Positions 32,571-44,145 of a stretch of 64,000 bases of DNA are shown piece after piece. The stretch lies in NCBI GenBank assembly GCA_036365455.1, contig JAWQUS010000007.1:19360001-19424000 (forward strand), read 5' to 3'. Position 1 is the stretch's first letter; every line of letters begins with the position of its first letter. The notes beneath the pieces were generated by a model that did not search any database, had not been told where the DNA came from, and saw only the letters and a list, made by a program, of their open reading frames with translations. Source of the DNA: Macrosoma leucophasiata. Taxonomy: Eukaryota > Arthropoda > Insecta > Lepidoptera > Hedylidae. The position numbers were made by a program, and so were the translations under genes.

Positions 32571-35229
32571 CTACACTAACTCAAAAGGTTTAGATCTCTT
32601 AAGTCTTCTCACTAGGTTTGTGTTGTCGAGGAGCTGGATAGCCTCAATATTCACATGATGATGAAGCCTTTTTTCATGGGCTTCGGCGTATTTTCTTATA
32701 ACGTTATCTACGAAATCCATTTTCAGGTCCCGATGGAGATCGTTATTGCGTACATACCAAGGTGCATTTACAATGTCTCTGAGCACTTTATTCTGGAAAC
32801 GTTGTATTATTTGTACATTGCTCTTTTTGGCACAACCCCACAGCTGAATACCATAAGTCCATACTGGCATGAGGACTTGCTTATACAATAATATTTTATT
32901 GTGTATCGACAGCGGAGAGTATCTTCCAAGAAGCCAATACATCTTATTATAGCGAATACATAGCTCTTCTCGCTTCTTCTTGACGTGAGCTTTCCAGCGC
33001 AACTTAGCGTCAAGCGTCATACCTAGGTATTTAGCTGTGTTCGCATATGGTATTTGTTGTCCATTTATATATAACGGGAGATAATGTGGTCTTTTGTTAG
33101 TAAAGTCGATATGGACCGACTTCGTTTCATTAAGCTTGATGCGCCATTTTGTAGTCCAGTTATTTAAAACATTAAGAGCCTCTTGAACTTTTTCTCCTGC
33201 TTCTTCATGACTTTGACCTGTAGCCATTATAGCAGTGTCATCAGCGAAGGTAGCAATTATATTATTCTCTAAATTTGGGATATCGCATGTGTATAATAGG
33301 TACAGGACCGGACCTAAGACACTACCTTGTGGTACCCCAGCTTTTATTTCTTTGAGTTCAGAATAATCACTTTCTTGTCTCACTCTAAATGCTCTATTGG
33401 TTATATAAGATTCTAATATATCAGAGAATTGTTTCGGCAACATAGTTCTGACTTTATAAATAAGACCTTCATGCCAGACTTTGTCAAAAGCTTGTGCCAC
33501 ATCTAAAAATACTGTTGTACAAACTTTCTTGTCTTCTAGTGTTATTTCAATGACATTTGTTATTCTATGTACTTGGTCTATAGTAGTGTTTTTCTCTGAA
33601 TCCAAACTGGTGCTCAGGAATAAGGTTTTTAGCGTCCAGAAGTGGTTTCAAGCGTCTTAGAAGAAGTTTCTCGAACAGTTTTGAAAGAACCGGCAGTAGA
33701 GAAATTGGTCTGTACGACGTTGCTTCATGAGGTGGCTTTCCAGGTTTTGCTATCATTATTACTTCTGCCACTTTCCACAAATCAGGGACATATGTTAGTC
33801 TGAATGCAGCATTTATTAGAGTTGTTAATTTCACGATAGCTTTTCGAGGTAGATTATGCAAGATTTCTCCTGTAATTAAATCATATCCTGGAGATTTTTT
33901 TGGGCTGATATTTGTTTTGATTGCTTTGATTACCTCGTTTGGTGTCACAAGTTTTATAATTAGCTCTTCTTGGATAAAGTTTTCCTCAAGAAGATCGTTT
34001 GATAGGTTCTCATTCGGCTTAAAGATATTTTCAAGATGTTCTGAGAATCTTTTGGCTTTTTGTTGGTTGTTAATAGCCCATGTTCCATTTTCACCCCTAA
34101 TTGGTGGAATATGTATTATTGGTCTGTTTAAATTTTTAGAGGCTTTCCAAAGTGAGTAATCGGTACTTCGGTCACTGGTTAGCTTTGTAATAAAATAACT
34201 CATATTGTTATTGTTGTATTCATTGATTTTTCTGGTTAACTTTTTGGTAAGATTATTAAGCAACCTTTTATCTCCTGGGAACCTTGTCATTTGCCATTTG
34301 CTTCTTTGTAATCTTTTCTTGTGTAAGAGATCTAAAATGTCTCTAGGATATGTTCTTGCCCTTGGTTTGTACTCTGTTGTTGGTGTACTGTTCCACGCTG
34401 ATTGTTGGATGTTAGTTATAAAATTTTCCACCTCTATATTTAATTGTTCTGGAGTTTTTAATGGGACGTTCAATTTTATAGACTCATCCAAATCTGTTTT
34501 AAAACTGGCCCAGTCTGTTTTCTTATTTACGAGCCTTATGTTATAATTTTTATATGTAATGTTTTCACTTAGTGTTAGAATTATGGGTGAGTGATCGGAG
34601 TTCATATCATTCATTTCGTTTACTTGTAGGTAGTTGACTGAAATATTTTTATGAATAAAAAAGTCTATTAGGTCAGGTATTTTTTGTGGATCGGTGGGCC
34701 AGTAGGTCGGCTTACCCGTAGATGAAAAACTGCACTTCGCTTCTTTTATGGCACTAAGCAATTCTTTGCCTTTGGTATTGGTGAGTCTAGAGCCCCAATG
34801 GGTATTTTTAGCGTTAAAGTCGCCACCAATGATAAATCGCTCGCCAAGGCTTATAAGAAGACTTAAGTATTCATCTTTTTTCAAGGAATGTTTTGGTGGG
34901 AAATATATAGATGCTACAGAAAAAGAGTAACGCTTAGTTTTTATATTTACGACTACCGCCTGATATTCTGGGTATTCAAATTTTCTCTCCTCATGATGTT
35001 CTATATTTTCCTTAACTATAACAGCACTACCACCTCTTGCAGTGTTGTTTGGGTGTAGGGCATGATAAACTTTGTACCCTTTAAATCTGATGTACGACTG
35101 TTTAGTGAAATGTGTCTCAGACACTAAGCATAAGTCAATATTTTGTATATCTAGGACTACTTGTAACTCATTTTGATGTTGTAGAAGTCCATTGGCATTC
35201 CATTCCATAATATTTAATGAGTTAGTCAT
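32571..35229 (-). pseudogene. LINE ORF2, endonuclease and reverse transcriptase, one frameshift
   Basis: It encoded the protein that nicks target DNA and copies the element's RNA into it. Starting at ATG 35229, residues 1-220 form an APE-like endonuclease: WNANGL (10-15), SETH (37-40), GGDFNAKNTHWGS (135-147) and SDHSPI (211-216). The reverse transcriptase starts in the same frame (SYRPISLLPVLSKLFE). Near 33585-33605 the reading shifts by a net +1 nucleotide, possibly in the run of five T on the plus strand at 33589-33593. The second frame (33605-32571) carries LDVAQAFDKVWHEGL, GVPQGSVLGP and the catalytic FADD, then a YLGMTLD segment, and ends at 32571. Length without the shift is about 886 codons, normal for the family. 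If the shift is a sequencing error the gene is intact. Confidence 0.93.
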
Positions 35230-35930
35230 TTTCGAAACGTAGAAGTTTTAACTTGACTTGTTTGTTCAAGTTTTTGGAGTCGTTCATCAAAAGCGGTGAT
35301 GACGCTTAAGATCCGATCAAGTTTTTCTTCTAGGGCGTTGCCTTTTTGTGTGTTATTGTGGCCGGTCTTTGTAGTGCCTTTTACGATTCCTGCGTAAGTT
35401 AAACTCTTGCTAACTTCCTTGGTTTTCTTGGCCATGGTTGACGACATTTTGTTTTGCACTGGTTGACTACATGGTTTCTTTAATGTTTTATTTTTAATGC
35501 TTTGCATTTCTCTTGCGACCATACACCCTCTATAATTTGCAGGGTGAGGTGCGCCACAATGCACACACTTTGGTTTCTCTTCTGCTGATTTAGTGCAGTC
35601 TCTGGTTAGGTGTTTGCCTGTACATTTCACACACCTAGGCTCTTTGGAACAGTACCTCTGAGTATGTCCAAAAGCTTGACACCTCTTGCACTGTGGAACT
35701 AATTTAGACGTTTTTATTGGATGTACCTCAACCTTGCATCCTAGGATAGACTTTATGTCATATATTTTGTTAATGTCTTCTTCATTCTTGAAAGTGAGCA
35801 TGAACATGTTGAGTGGTGTTTTGTCACTCCATCTCAGTTTGTTGACTGCTTCCTCAATTTTGTAGCCTTTGTCTTGCAACTCCTCAACAATTCTTTCTGG
35901 ACTGCAAGTAAAGTGCAATTTTTTTACCAT
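35226..35930 (-). CDS. LINE ORF1, nucleic-acid-binding Gag-like protein
   Basis: A 234-residue protein that would coat the element's RNA. Residues 1-80 resemble the domain that precedes the knuckles in jockey-type Gag proteins (PRE_C2HC). Three zinc knuckles follow: C81-x2-C84-x4-H89-x4-C94, C100-x2-C103-x3-H107-x4-C112 and C122-x2-C125-x3-H129-x6-C136. The C-terminus (about 198-224) has heptad-like Leu and Ile spacing and may form a coiled coil. Its stop overlaps the ORF2 start (ATGA), so ORF2 is probably reached by re-initiation. It is shorter than the usual 400 or more residues of jockey ORF1. In-frame TAG and TAA directly precede the ATG, so the N-terminal part is absent in this copy. Confidence 0.9.
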   Translation of the reverse strand: MVKKLHFTCSPERIVEELQDKGYKIEEAVNKLRWSDKTPLNMFMLTFKNEEDINKIYDIKSILGCKVEVHPIKTSKLVPQCKRCQAFGHTQRYCSKEPRCVKCTGKHLTRDCTKSAEEKPKCVHCGAPHPANYRGCMVAREMQSIKNKTLKKPCSQPVQNKMSSTMAKKTKEVSKSLTYAGIVKGTTKTGHNNTQKGNALEEKLDRILSVITAFDERLQKLEQTSQVKTSTFRK

Positions 35931-36153
35931 TTACTAAACTAAAGCGCGGTATCTGGTCGCTGGTCCCTTTGGGAGCGGCGGCAGCGCGCGGGCCAGCCGT
36001 GCGGCCGGGCGGCGTCGCGCGACGCCGGCGGCCGCCGCACCGGGCGCGCGCCTGCTGCCGCCCGGCGCAGCCTGGAACTAGCCAGCCGGCAGCAGGTCAC
36101 GAGGTGCGCAGGTACCCTGGCTCAGTCCTGCGTAATCGCCCGAGTGCAATAGT
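35931..36153 (-). promoter_or_regulatory. GC-rich leader of the LINE, likely internal promoter
   Basis: The first 220 bp of the element are strongly GC-rich, unlike the rest of it and the flanks. They contain a perfect 18-bp palindrome, CGGCGTCGCGCGACGCCG, at 36010-36027. Jockey-type LINEs are known to use promoters inside their 5' untranslated region; that this segment acts so is inferred. A 67-codon plus-strand frame here is a composition effect. Confidence 0.5.
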
Positions 36154-36165
36154 GCACAATAATAT
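36154..36165. repeat. target site duplication, right
   Basis: GCACAATAATAT, identical to 32332-32343, marking the 5' end of the LINE. Confidence 0.9.
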
Positions 36166-37700
36166 GATGTGAAAAAATCGCAACGGAATTGTAAAAAATA
36201 TTTCATAAGGAGTTAAAATTGAATATTTTTTTATTAATACAATGTACAAGTAGCTGTTAATACGCTATAGTGATAACTTTAATGAATGGAATAACGAAAT
36301 AGAGACAATACATTTGTTCGTAGAGTTGTTTGTAGAGTCCATGAGTAAAGGTCAATTGCCGAAACGAATTGTATTCTATTGTAGGTACCTATATTATGTG
36401 CGAATAAATAATATTTAATGAAGAGAAAATATTACTTCAATCGAATGATAGTAAAATGGTGAGTAAAATTAGGTACGTATAACACTATTGAAATAACAAA
36501 AAATAAATAAATTTGTTTATTAACCTTAAATAAAGTTAACCCATAATGGAGCGGATAACCGTAACTTATCAATCCTCGCAATAAACTATTAATATAGGTT
36601 CCTATAATATACGATCAAATGTATATCCAATCACCCGCATCCAAAAATGAATGTCGAAATCTGGTAGCGAAACACAATGTAACAACATAGTGCAAACATC
36701 AACATGGCGTCGAGTGCGTGGCTACATCACTGAAAACAACACGGAAACGTGGCAATAAACATTTCATTTCGAAATTAAACACATCTACCTGCGAGTTTAC
36801 CATCACGAAATCACTAAATGAATAAAACAGTGAGGAATTGGATGCCGTAAATTCGCATTCGACGAATATCAATTTGGTCGAGGGCCGGGGGAGGCGGGCC
36901 GATAAATAAAATATATATATATATAAAAATACAGTACGCACGCAACATGAAAGCGGTGAATGGCACTTGTGAAAAATGGACTTGCCGCTCTTCCAGAGAA
37001 GCAATCATTCAACTGGCTGTTGTCTGTTTGCGCCTCTGCTCTTTTTCGTCTAGCGTCGAATATTTTTTTTTTTGCAAATTTTTTTTCGGCAATGTCATTC
37101 GCAGTTCAGGTGTGGGGACACGTGGTGCGGACAAAGAAAACAAATATTAATAACCGACATTTTTTAAAGTCCTCCGCGGCAATCGTTTATTGTTGTCAAT
37201 ATTTCGTAAATGATTTAACTGTGATACGGCATTTTTTGTGCGCCTCGCACTCTTTGTTAGAAAGTGGGTGGGGCGTTGTTAACGTAGCTAAATTTCTTAC
37301 TTTATTATGTTTATTTAGTGCCTAATGGACAGGTTTGGTAGCGCTGTAATATTCATCTTTCGTTTTTTTGTTAGAAATTTGGGTCAAGGAATTTTGATGA
37401 TGTTAAAAACGAAGATTAACAAACGATTAATTTTCTCACTCTTAGAACGTCGGACCGTTTTACCGAGAATTGTTTTCGTAGGTACACTAAATAAATAAAG
37501 TGAACAAAACTATACGAAAGTATTATACATACCATTGAAATACATACTATATATACTAGCAAACCAACGTATATAAACGAGAGACGAACAATAGAGAATA
37601 CCTGTCTCATTATTTAAAAAGCATACCAGAAGACATTAAGATAAATGAGCCTGACCAAAAGCGGAAAAATAAAACTCTTTAAAGTCTTAATTTGTATGCA
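36166..37700. other. unique AT-rich DNA
   Basis: No gene is supported. Frames of 60-120 codons on both strands around 36700-37325 overlap one another and lack domains. Confidence 0.4.
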
Positions 37701-38437
37701 CTCTGCTTATTCCAAAAACACGCACGAGTGATCTTTGCATTCGCTGAAAAGGCATGCACCATTAGAAGTGAGAGCAATTTATTAACTTGCTCAGTTAGCC
37801 AGCTCTACTAATGCGAGCATTACCCCAGCCACGGCCCCTAGCTTCGCGAGAATACCGACATTTTTTCCTAATTAAAATAATGCCTACTTCTCATTCTTCC
37901 TCCCCCATTCATTAACCCAATGTGCTGTAGATAAACGTTGTTTGCCCGAGAGGACGTTCCCTTACAAATATGCCGGTTTTCGTCCGTTTACCCAAATGAG
38001 AAGGGAATTCGCGTTTCGGCCCGGATTTTTTCAGTAATTTTAATTAGCCGCTCTTTTGTAGCGACTAATTAATTATATTGAATCATATCTGTCCAATTAG
38101 GTTAGTGCTACACACTGTCGAAAATACGTGAAAATTTATCTGTCGGAGATAGTAAGCGAAAAAATATTTCGTAGTTTGCCAAGCGCTCGACTCGACCTCA
38201 CATTTAACCCGAATTCCAGCAAACTGCATAATTTCGCCACTAATGAGAAGAGAGTCGGCGTCGTCTAATTAGCGCGGAGTCGGAGTCGGTAAGACGCCCA
38301 CTAAATAGAGGCTGGAGTAAGGAGCGGCGGGCGGAGGGTGGCGAGCGCAGAAGAGTCGCTCACCTAATGAAGTGTTTCGCTTTGACACGCGTGTTCGTTA
38401 GCAGACCACTTCAGCGATTGCGACGAGTTGTGTTCAG
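37701..38437. other. unique, GC-richer DNA upstream of a possible exon
   Basis: Free of the window's repeats. It contains homeodomain-type cores (TTTTAATTAG, ACTAATTAATTA) at 38039-38075 and a purine-rich GC stretch at 38310-38350. It could hold regulatory DNA for the frame that starts at 38438; this is inference. Confidence 0.35.
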
Positions 38438-38555
38438 ATGACAGCTTCCTCAAATTTACCACTTAAGTGGCGTGCAATGCCACTGCAGTTGTTAACTAGT
38501 CTGCAGTTACTTATCAGTGTTTACGCGGTGAATACCTGTTTTGCTCTGATTATGG
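38438..38555 (+). CDS. possible first exon with a signal peptide
   Basis: The frame opens with ATG at 38438 and encodes about 39 residues before a possible splice donor (G then GTAATA at 38556). The peptide has a short basic start with KWR at 10-12, then a hydrophobic stretch (LQLLTSLQLLISVYAV, 16-31), the form of a secretory signal. A phase-1 donor after a signal peptide is common in secreted and membrane proteins. Without a spliced partner this could be chance: the open frame simply runs on to 38635. I cannot name a protein. Confidence 0.25.
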
Positions 38556-40499
38556 GTAATAATAAAATTAATGCTTCACTAAAAATAATGTCACTTGTTT
38601 TCAATTTATATAGGGATTTAAGGGATTTTTTGTAGGGATGAATCATAACATGCTGAGTACAAAAACCATCGCCTGGCAAGAATCAACGCGTCACGTCATC
38701 TGGATTTCTGATGAGATTCCGGATAGAACTGTGTTTAGCGTACTTCAGGTATTAGCCGTAACATACACACAAAGTACCCATGTGGTTAAGTAGACAACTT
38801 CATTTTACGGGGCAAGTGACGAGCACAAGTTCCTATCAGCCTAAATATATCATCAAGTGCCCGAAGGAGACTTCTGTGGGTTTGAACCTCGTCTAAAGAC
38901 TTATTTAGTTTTGTTGCGAATCGATTACATTTACACGACAGATTGTCTACAACCTTTATTTTACAGAACTTTTCTGTGCTTCATTTAGAAGACGCTTATT
39001 GAAAAATACGAGTAATATCCATATAAGACAGAGAGGTGTTAAAAGCGGAGTAGGAACGTGTTACGTTACTAAAATGAAAAAAGTGTGAGCGGACGAGAAG
39101 AAATAATGAAATATCTTCATCCAACCCTTCTAATTAATAGCCATCACTGTCTGCTCCAGTCTCGAGGGCTGACAACGCTTTCAAGTTTTTTAATATGCAT
39201 CCTCACCTTCGTAAAACAGAAAGGATAATTGCTTTTTTCCTCTGCCGAGTCCCAAGTCCTCCCTCGGCGTAAATCTAGCTACAATTAGGAAAGTTCCCGA
39301 TGTTTTAGTGATGAGTGGAGATTTAACGTGAATTTGTTCCGAGTTACAATGAGTTTTTCTTGTGAGTAAAACATCAAAGGTCGCGCGTTGGTGCCACTGT
39401 GAAAACGTTTTTCTGTCAACTAACGTTGCAGCTGAACTGTTTATTGTTCCAGTGCCACGTTCAAATAATTCTTATATATTTTTTAAACCGGCTTAAGTTA
39501 TGTTCATGTTGCATTTATGTAATGCAACTTAGACATAACACCAAGTAATAGAAATGTGTAACCTTGTGTAATTTTACTATAAAGCATTGGGTGTATGTGA
39601 GTCATGATGAGGGTGGTATTTTTAAAAACCCTCTATAAATAAATAAAGAGGAAAATGACCCCGTTATAACTTTTACAGAGACAACAACTAAGGTCTGGCC
39701 ACACCAACAACTTAGGGGTATATATATTGGTTAACTCGCCAATGTACTCGTAGCATTCGCCTCTAGGGCCACATCTCGAATATTTCTCGGCCTGCCATTT
39801 TGTATTCCCTGGCCTACCATAGAGATTCTCTTAAATTTATTTATAAAGTTCAATTTAAAATACTTAGTTGTATATTACACCCAGAATTTAGTTTTTTTTT
39901 AATACAAAAATAATTCAGAAGGTAAGAAACTTTTTAGTTCTACTCTATTAAAAGGAATTCAAAGTTCTTAAATAAAGTATAATAATTAAAATATTGATTT
40001 TGCGAATAATGTAAAGCTGCAAATGTAACGTAACAAATATATATTTAATAAGTAAATATAACAATAGACAGGATCTCCTTCAGAAGATCCCTGTATCCTG
40101 CAGGTCGCGTAATCCCACTATTCAATTTTGAGCCAAAAGGATTGTCTACGACTTTTTTTACTATATCCTCGTTGATTCAACTACAAGCAGTTATTACTTT
40201 ATATCTTATAAATAGAGTAAGTAATTGATAAAATGGTATCGTGTACAGCTGACAACATTTTAAATTAAGTTTTTCTGTTTTAGCTAATACCTAAACAACA
40301 GAATGCGATAGATTCTTCTTATAAAGCCGCCATTTGCGAAGAAAAATGATGTTCGGACATCCATGATATTTTTGAAAGACCTATTCAACGATATATGGAA
40401 CACACTATATGGAAATCAAAAATTTTTAAAAATATCCTACGCAATACTTGTAGGGGAGGTTACTCTAAACAATTTTTATTTCATGTGTTTATACTACCA
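38556..40499. other. unique DNA without a gene
   Basis: Mixed AT-rich sequence with no supported coding region or repeat. GGATCTCC-TTC-AGAAGATCC at about 40071-40090 is a short imperfect inverted repeat. Confidence 0.4.
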
Positions 40500-40662
40500 C
40501 TTTGTCGGCGTGATTAAGGTGTTTACTTGTGCAAAATTTCAAGCCTCTAGTACTAATAGTTTTTGCGCTAAACCGCGGACAGACAGACAGACAGACAGAC
40601 GAACAGACGGACATGGCGAAACTATAAAGGTTCCTTGTTTACTACGGAACCCTAAAAATGGG
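40500..40662 (+). mobile_element. LINE-type tail with gacaga run
   Basis: TTTCAAGCCTCTAGTACTAA, a (GACA)n run at 40576-40600, GGACATGGCGAAACTATAAA and ACTACGGAACCCTAAAAA. Copies at 48595-48705 and 49000-49080 share the order. Confidence 0.55.
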
Positions 40663-41394
40663 GTGCATGTGTGCATGTATTCTTTTTTAACTTTTTTCAT
40701 TTCGCAACATTTGTCAGACACTCTGTTCGTTGAACACTCACAAGGAAACACATTGTACCTCGGAAGGAATTCATGTTAAATATCCTCATCACTAAACTTG
40801 AACTCCTCTTGAACTTCTCAAATCAAAGTACCTTCGAGACTTAACAAATAAATGGACTGAGCTTACTTTCGCAACACGCTGATACTTCCATACCAGACTC
40901 ATGAAAAACATAAAAAATTTTTTTTCAAAATATTCCACCCCAACAACGACACATTACACCTCTGGGCACGCACTTATCAAACAATCTCATAATCAAACGT
41001 TGCACTTTGTTAACAAGGTGCTAACTCTACAATTTATGTAAACTGTTCTGAGCTCGTTCCACTTATCTGAGATTAAAATCTGACTCTGTTACTGAGGTAG
41101 GCAGTAGGCGCCGACAATCACTCCTTGGGGAGTCAGCTTTATTTTGCGGGATCTTATCTATGCTTAGCATATCTGCATATTCATTATGAGATCAATCAAA
41201 TTATTGTGTTGGTGTGCGTTCTGGATTCCTTTATGGTGTACATAAATCTAGGTCGCGTGTGGATTATGTTGGATTAACATTCCATTCCATCTTTGTTTTT
41301 CGCGAATCTTTCCATTGCATTTTGTGTTTTGTTGTTATCTCTCGTATGTTAGCAACATGAGAGATCAAACGGTAACACCATGAACACTATTTTA
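40663..41394. other. unique DNA without a gene
   Basis: I see nothing to annotate. Confidence 0.4.
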
Positions 41395-41694
41395 CTGATG
41401 GTAGAGTTCCAGTGTAGAAGCTCGAGGACGTAAACACCACCGCATTACCTAATATACCTAATTACCGCTGAATGGTAGTGTTCAGTACTATCGTGTTCCA
41501 GTCAGGTGGTAATGTACGGCCCTGTAATTTGGAAGAAGTAAATTTTGAAAGAGGCATAACACCTTAGGCCTCAGGAGTGGTAACGCATTTGCATTTTGAC
41601 CTCGGTCTTTGTGTGGGTGTCTATAGGCTGCAGTCATCACTTAACATCAATGTGAACTGCATGCTTGTTTGCCACTTCCATAACATAAAAAAAA
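41395..41694 (+). mobile_element. element A copy, complete
   Basis: One of the best copies: head CTGATGGTAGAGTTCCAG, full middle, A-tail. A short insert (GGAAGAAGTAAATTTTGAAA) lies near 41530-41549. Confidence 0.85.
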
Positions 41695-41749
41695 CTTAGT
41701 TCTTCTAATTTGATGTTCTGAAACCCATGCGGCACCGGAGCGAGCCGCT

Positions 41750-42134
41750 AGTACAATATATATATTAATAATAAATAATAATAATAATGGCAACCCATTA
41801 TACTTCCCACAGCTGGGCACGAGTCTCTCCCCTTTTTGGGGCGAAGCCTGGAGCTTACTCCACCACGCTGCTCCAATGCGGATTGGTGGAGGTGGGTGGG
41901 TTAATGGCCAACCCGCTGTCGGATGTTTTCAAACTGCCCATAAGGCCTTCGACAAGGTTTAACGACTGCTATCTATCGACAGCAACCGGGAATGACGGCT
42001 TAACGTGCCCTCCGAAACACGGAAAAGCGCATTTAATTTGCCACTAGCGGTCACCCATCACACTACCCGACCGCGCCCGCAGTGCTTAACTGAGTAGATG
42101 CTTATGATCTACACCAGCCCCGGGGCCATGCGCG
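41750..42134 (-). mobile_element. SINE with a 5S rRNA-derived head (element C), copy 1
   Basis: Read on the minus strand, the first 90 bp (42134-42045) resemble the inner part of 5S rRNA. GTTAAGCACT then GCGGGCGCGGTC correspond to the box A region, and GATGGGTGACCGC (42059-42047) is identical to the box C region of the 5S internal promoter as I know it. A body of about 230 bp follows, then CCCAGCTGTGGGAAGTATAA, TGGGTTGCCATTATT and an ATT-rich tail (41750-41786). Known SINE3 elements have 5S heads transcribed by Pol III with TFIIIA. This copy keeps both promoter parts, but its activity is unknown. Confidence 0.75.
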
Positions 42135-42924
42135 CTTTGTATATTCGTATATGTATATTAATTACTCTTAATATGTTGTGCCTAAAGCGTTATGGTTTCC
42201 AATTTCTGACTAATCTACTACTGAAATAAAGTACTTGGTATTTTTTTTTTAAATACTACTTACACTAAACTTGCTATGAGTTAACTTTTTACTGATTGGT
42301 ATCAGTGATTCACGCTTAGGGATTCTACGAATAAGCAATATTTTAAGGCATGCAATCAAAACTAAGCCCATGAACCAGTCATTGATTGTTTGAACGGTAC
42401 CCTTCAATAATTCACCTGTCGTGCCCACCCACTAGTTCCTCACAAAACGATCTTTGTTTCACATTCCTTTCACAAATCTACATCATTGATTGTTTTAAAC
42501 AGACTCTCCGACGCCGACTTTGGCCCGTTTCAAATGAAGCGAGAACGGATTTTTCTGGTATTGTGTTGCGAAAATGACGTTTGCGACGGGACCTCTATCA
42601 ATCAGTGTGCGCGGACCCCCGTGGGTCGTTTCTGACCAGGTGTCCTTTTGGAATTTGCGCCGAAAAACTACGCTTTAACTCGGATTGAAGGGAAAAAAAA
42701 AAAATGTATTGTGCTATTCCGCGTAGTCCGCTCGCGGCGTATGCGCACCAGGTAGACGGTTTGCGGGGCGCTTCTTGAGTTACATACTTTCATTCACTGC
42801 ATTTATTTGAATTATTTTACCACTAACTTCATTAATCATTTGAGAAAAAGTATCATGTGTCTAAGTTCAAGTCATGGTCTATGTATTTAGAACATTTCAT
42901 CTTGCATTAGAGACAATGATCCAA
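42135..42924. other. unique DNA without a gene
   Basis: AT-rich at first, then GC-richer at 42490-42780 with frames on the plus strand up to 63 codons. No domains. Confidence 0.4.
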
Positions 42925-43075
42925 ATCCGCGTCACAGTACACACACAAACACCCAGACCTGAAACAATTATCTGCAGGCCATACAAATATTTGTCTCGGT
43001 ACGGGGATCGAACACGTGAGCTTCGGTTAAGACGGTCGTCACATACCGCTGGACCTACTGGCTCGTCGGAAGTGT
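42925..43075 (-). mobile_element. tRNA-derived SINE (element B)
   Basis: On the minus strand GTGTTCGATCCCCGTACCG forms a B box region (about 43000-43018), followed by GACAAATATTTGTATGGCCT and GGTCTGGGTGTTTGTGTGTG. A tRNA-like A-box side lies at 43020-43075 (diverged). Confidence 0.75.
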
Positions 43076-43198
43076 TAGTAAAGTTCGAGAGCGAGGCTTG
43101 GGGCATCCCCGCATTACCTAATCCACCTATCGCCCACCAATTAGGGAGTAAGATACATGAACACACAAAAATGTTATTATTTGGCATTGAATAGCATA

Positions 43199-43484
43199 GT
43201 GGTGGTAGAGCTCTGGTGACGAAGCTCGCAGGCGTAGGCACCACCGCATTACCTAATCTATCTACCGCTAAATGGTAGTGTTCAGCACTATCGTGTTCCG
43301 GTTAGATGGTAATGTATGGCCCCGTAATAACTATCACAGAGACGTAACAACTTAGGTCTCAGGGGTGGCAACGCATCTGCATTTTGACCTCTGGTTTTCT
43401 GTAGATGTCCATCGGCTGCAGTCATCACTTAACATCAATGTGAGCTGCAAGTTTGTTTGCCATCCTACTAAAATAAAAAAAAAA
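43199..43484 (+). mobile_element. element A copy, complete
   Basis: GTGGTGGTAGAGCTCTGGTG head and A-tail. It shares GGTTAGATGGTAATG and CTCTGGTTTTCTGTAGATG with 61889-62164, which suggests a subfamily. Confidence 0.85.
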
Positions 43485-44145
43485 GGTAACAGTAGATTAC
43501 TTTATAAAAACCTTTTTTTTTTACTTCGGTACGAATTATTATTTTATCTAACTTCGGAAAAACTATTCTGGTAACGCGCCTAAACATTTTCTTACGCCAT
43601 TTTAAACGCTACTTATTTACTTTTAATTAAATTTACTGATTGATTTATATAATGGTTAACGTTAATTCAACCTCAGTCGGAGCCCACCTTGACGAACTAA
43701 AATCTGATAAATTATGGCCGGTTGTAAAAATCTATAAAATACGACGGTCAAGGTAACAATTGTAAAGCAATTGTCTATGCATTGGACATTAAAATCAACT
43801 TATTCATTGGATCTGCAAAAATCACTTCAATTATTATTACAATACAGCTTATTTTAGCGGTGTCTAACGATGAAAGGTATAAATCAACAGGGACATTTTA
43901 TAAGCAGGTAATGCAGTGTGTAGTGTTTTTATTCTTTGTCCGTGTTCCATGAATGAATATTTGGAATTGCGGAGGATTTCAATACACCAATATATTATAC
44001 ATTATTTTAGTGCCTTCTAGGTTTGAGAGGCTATGTAAATAAATTCTGCCTAAATAAAATAAGTAGGACAATGTTGTTGCACGACATTTACTGTATCTTA
44101 ATTTTCGCAAATAATCATGGTATTTTCGTTAATATACTTTATTTT
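43485..44145. other. AT-rich DNA without a gene
   Basis: I see nothing to annotate. Confidence 0.4.

Larger units (their letters stand above)
32344..36153 (-). mobile_element. jockey-type LINE, full length by its ends, nearly intact
   Basis: A non-LTR retrotransposon of about 3.8 kb. On the plus strand it begins with 20 T (its A-tail) at 32344-32363 and ends at 36153. A 12-bp target duplication flanks it exactly. In its own direction: GC-rich leader (36153-35931), ORF1 (35930-35226), ORF2 (35229-32571) and a 3' untranslated part of about 210 bp. ORF1 and ORF2 overlap as ATGA. The two-frame layout, zinc-knuckle ORF1, APE-type endonuclease and absence of an RNase H domain fit the jockey clade. 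One frameshift in ORF2 is the only break seen, so the insertion is recent. Confidence 0.9.

Noticed and set aside
33917..34930. plus-strand frames of 60-113 codons
   Set aside because: They are the antisense side of the LINE ORF2.
35969..36172. 67-codon Ala/Arg/Pro-rich frame
   Set aside because: It is a composition effect of the GC-rich LINE leader.
42045..42134. 5S rRNA gene
   Set aside because: It resembles 5S only in part and is fused to a SINE body; a second copy shows the same fusion.
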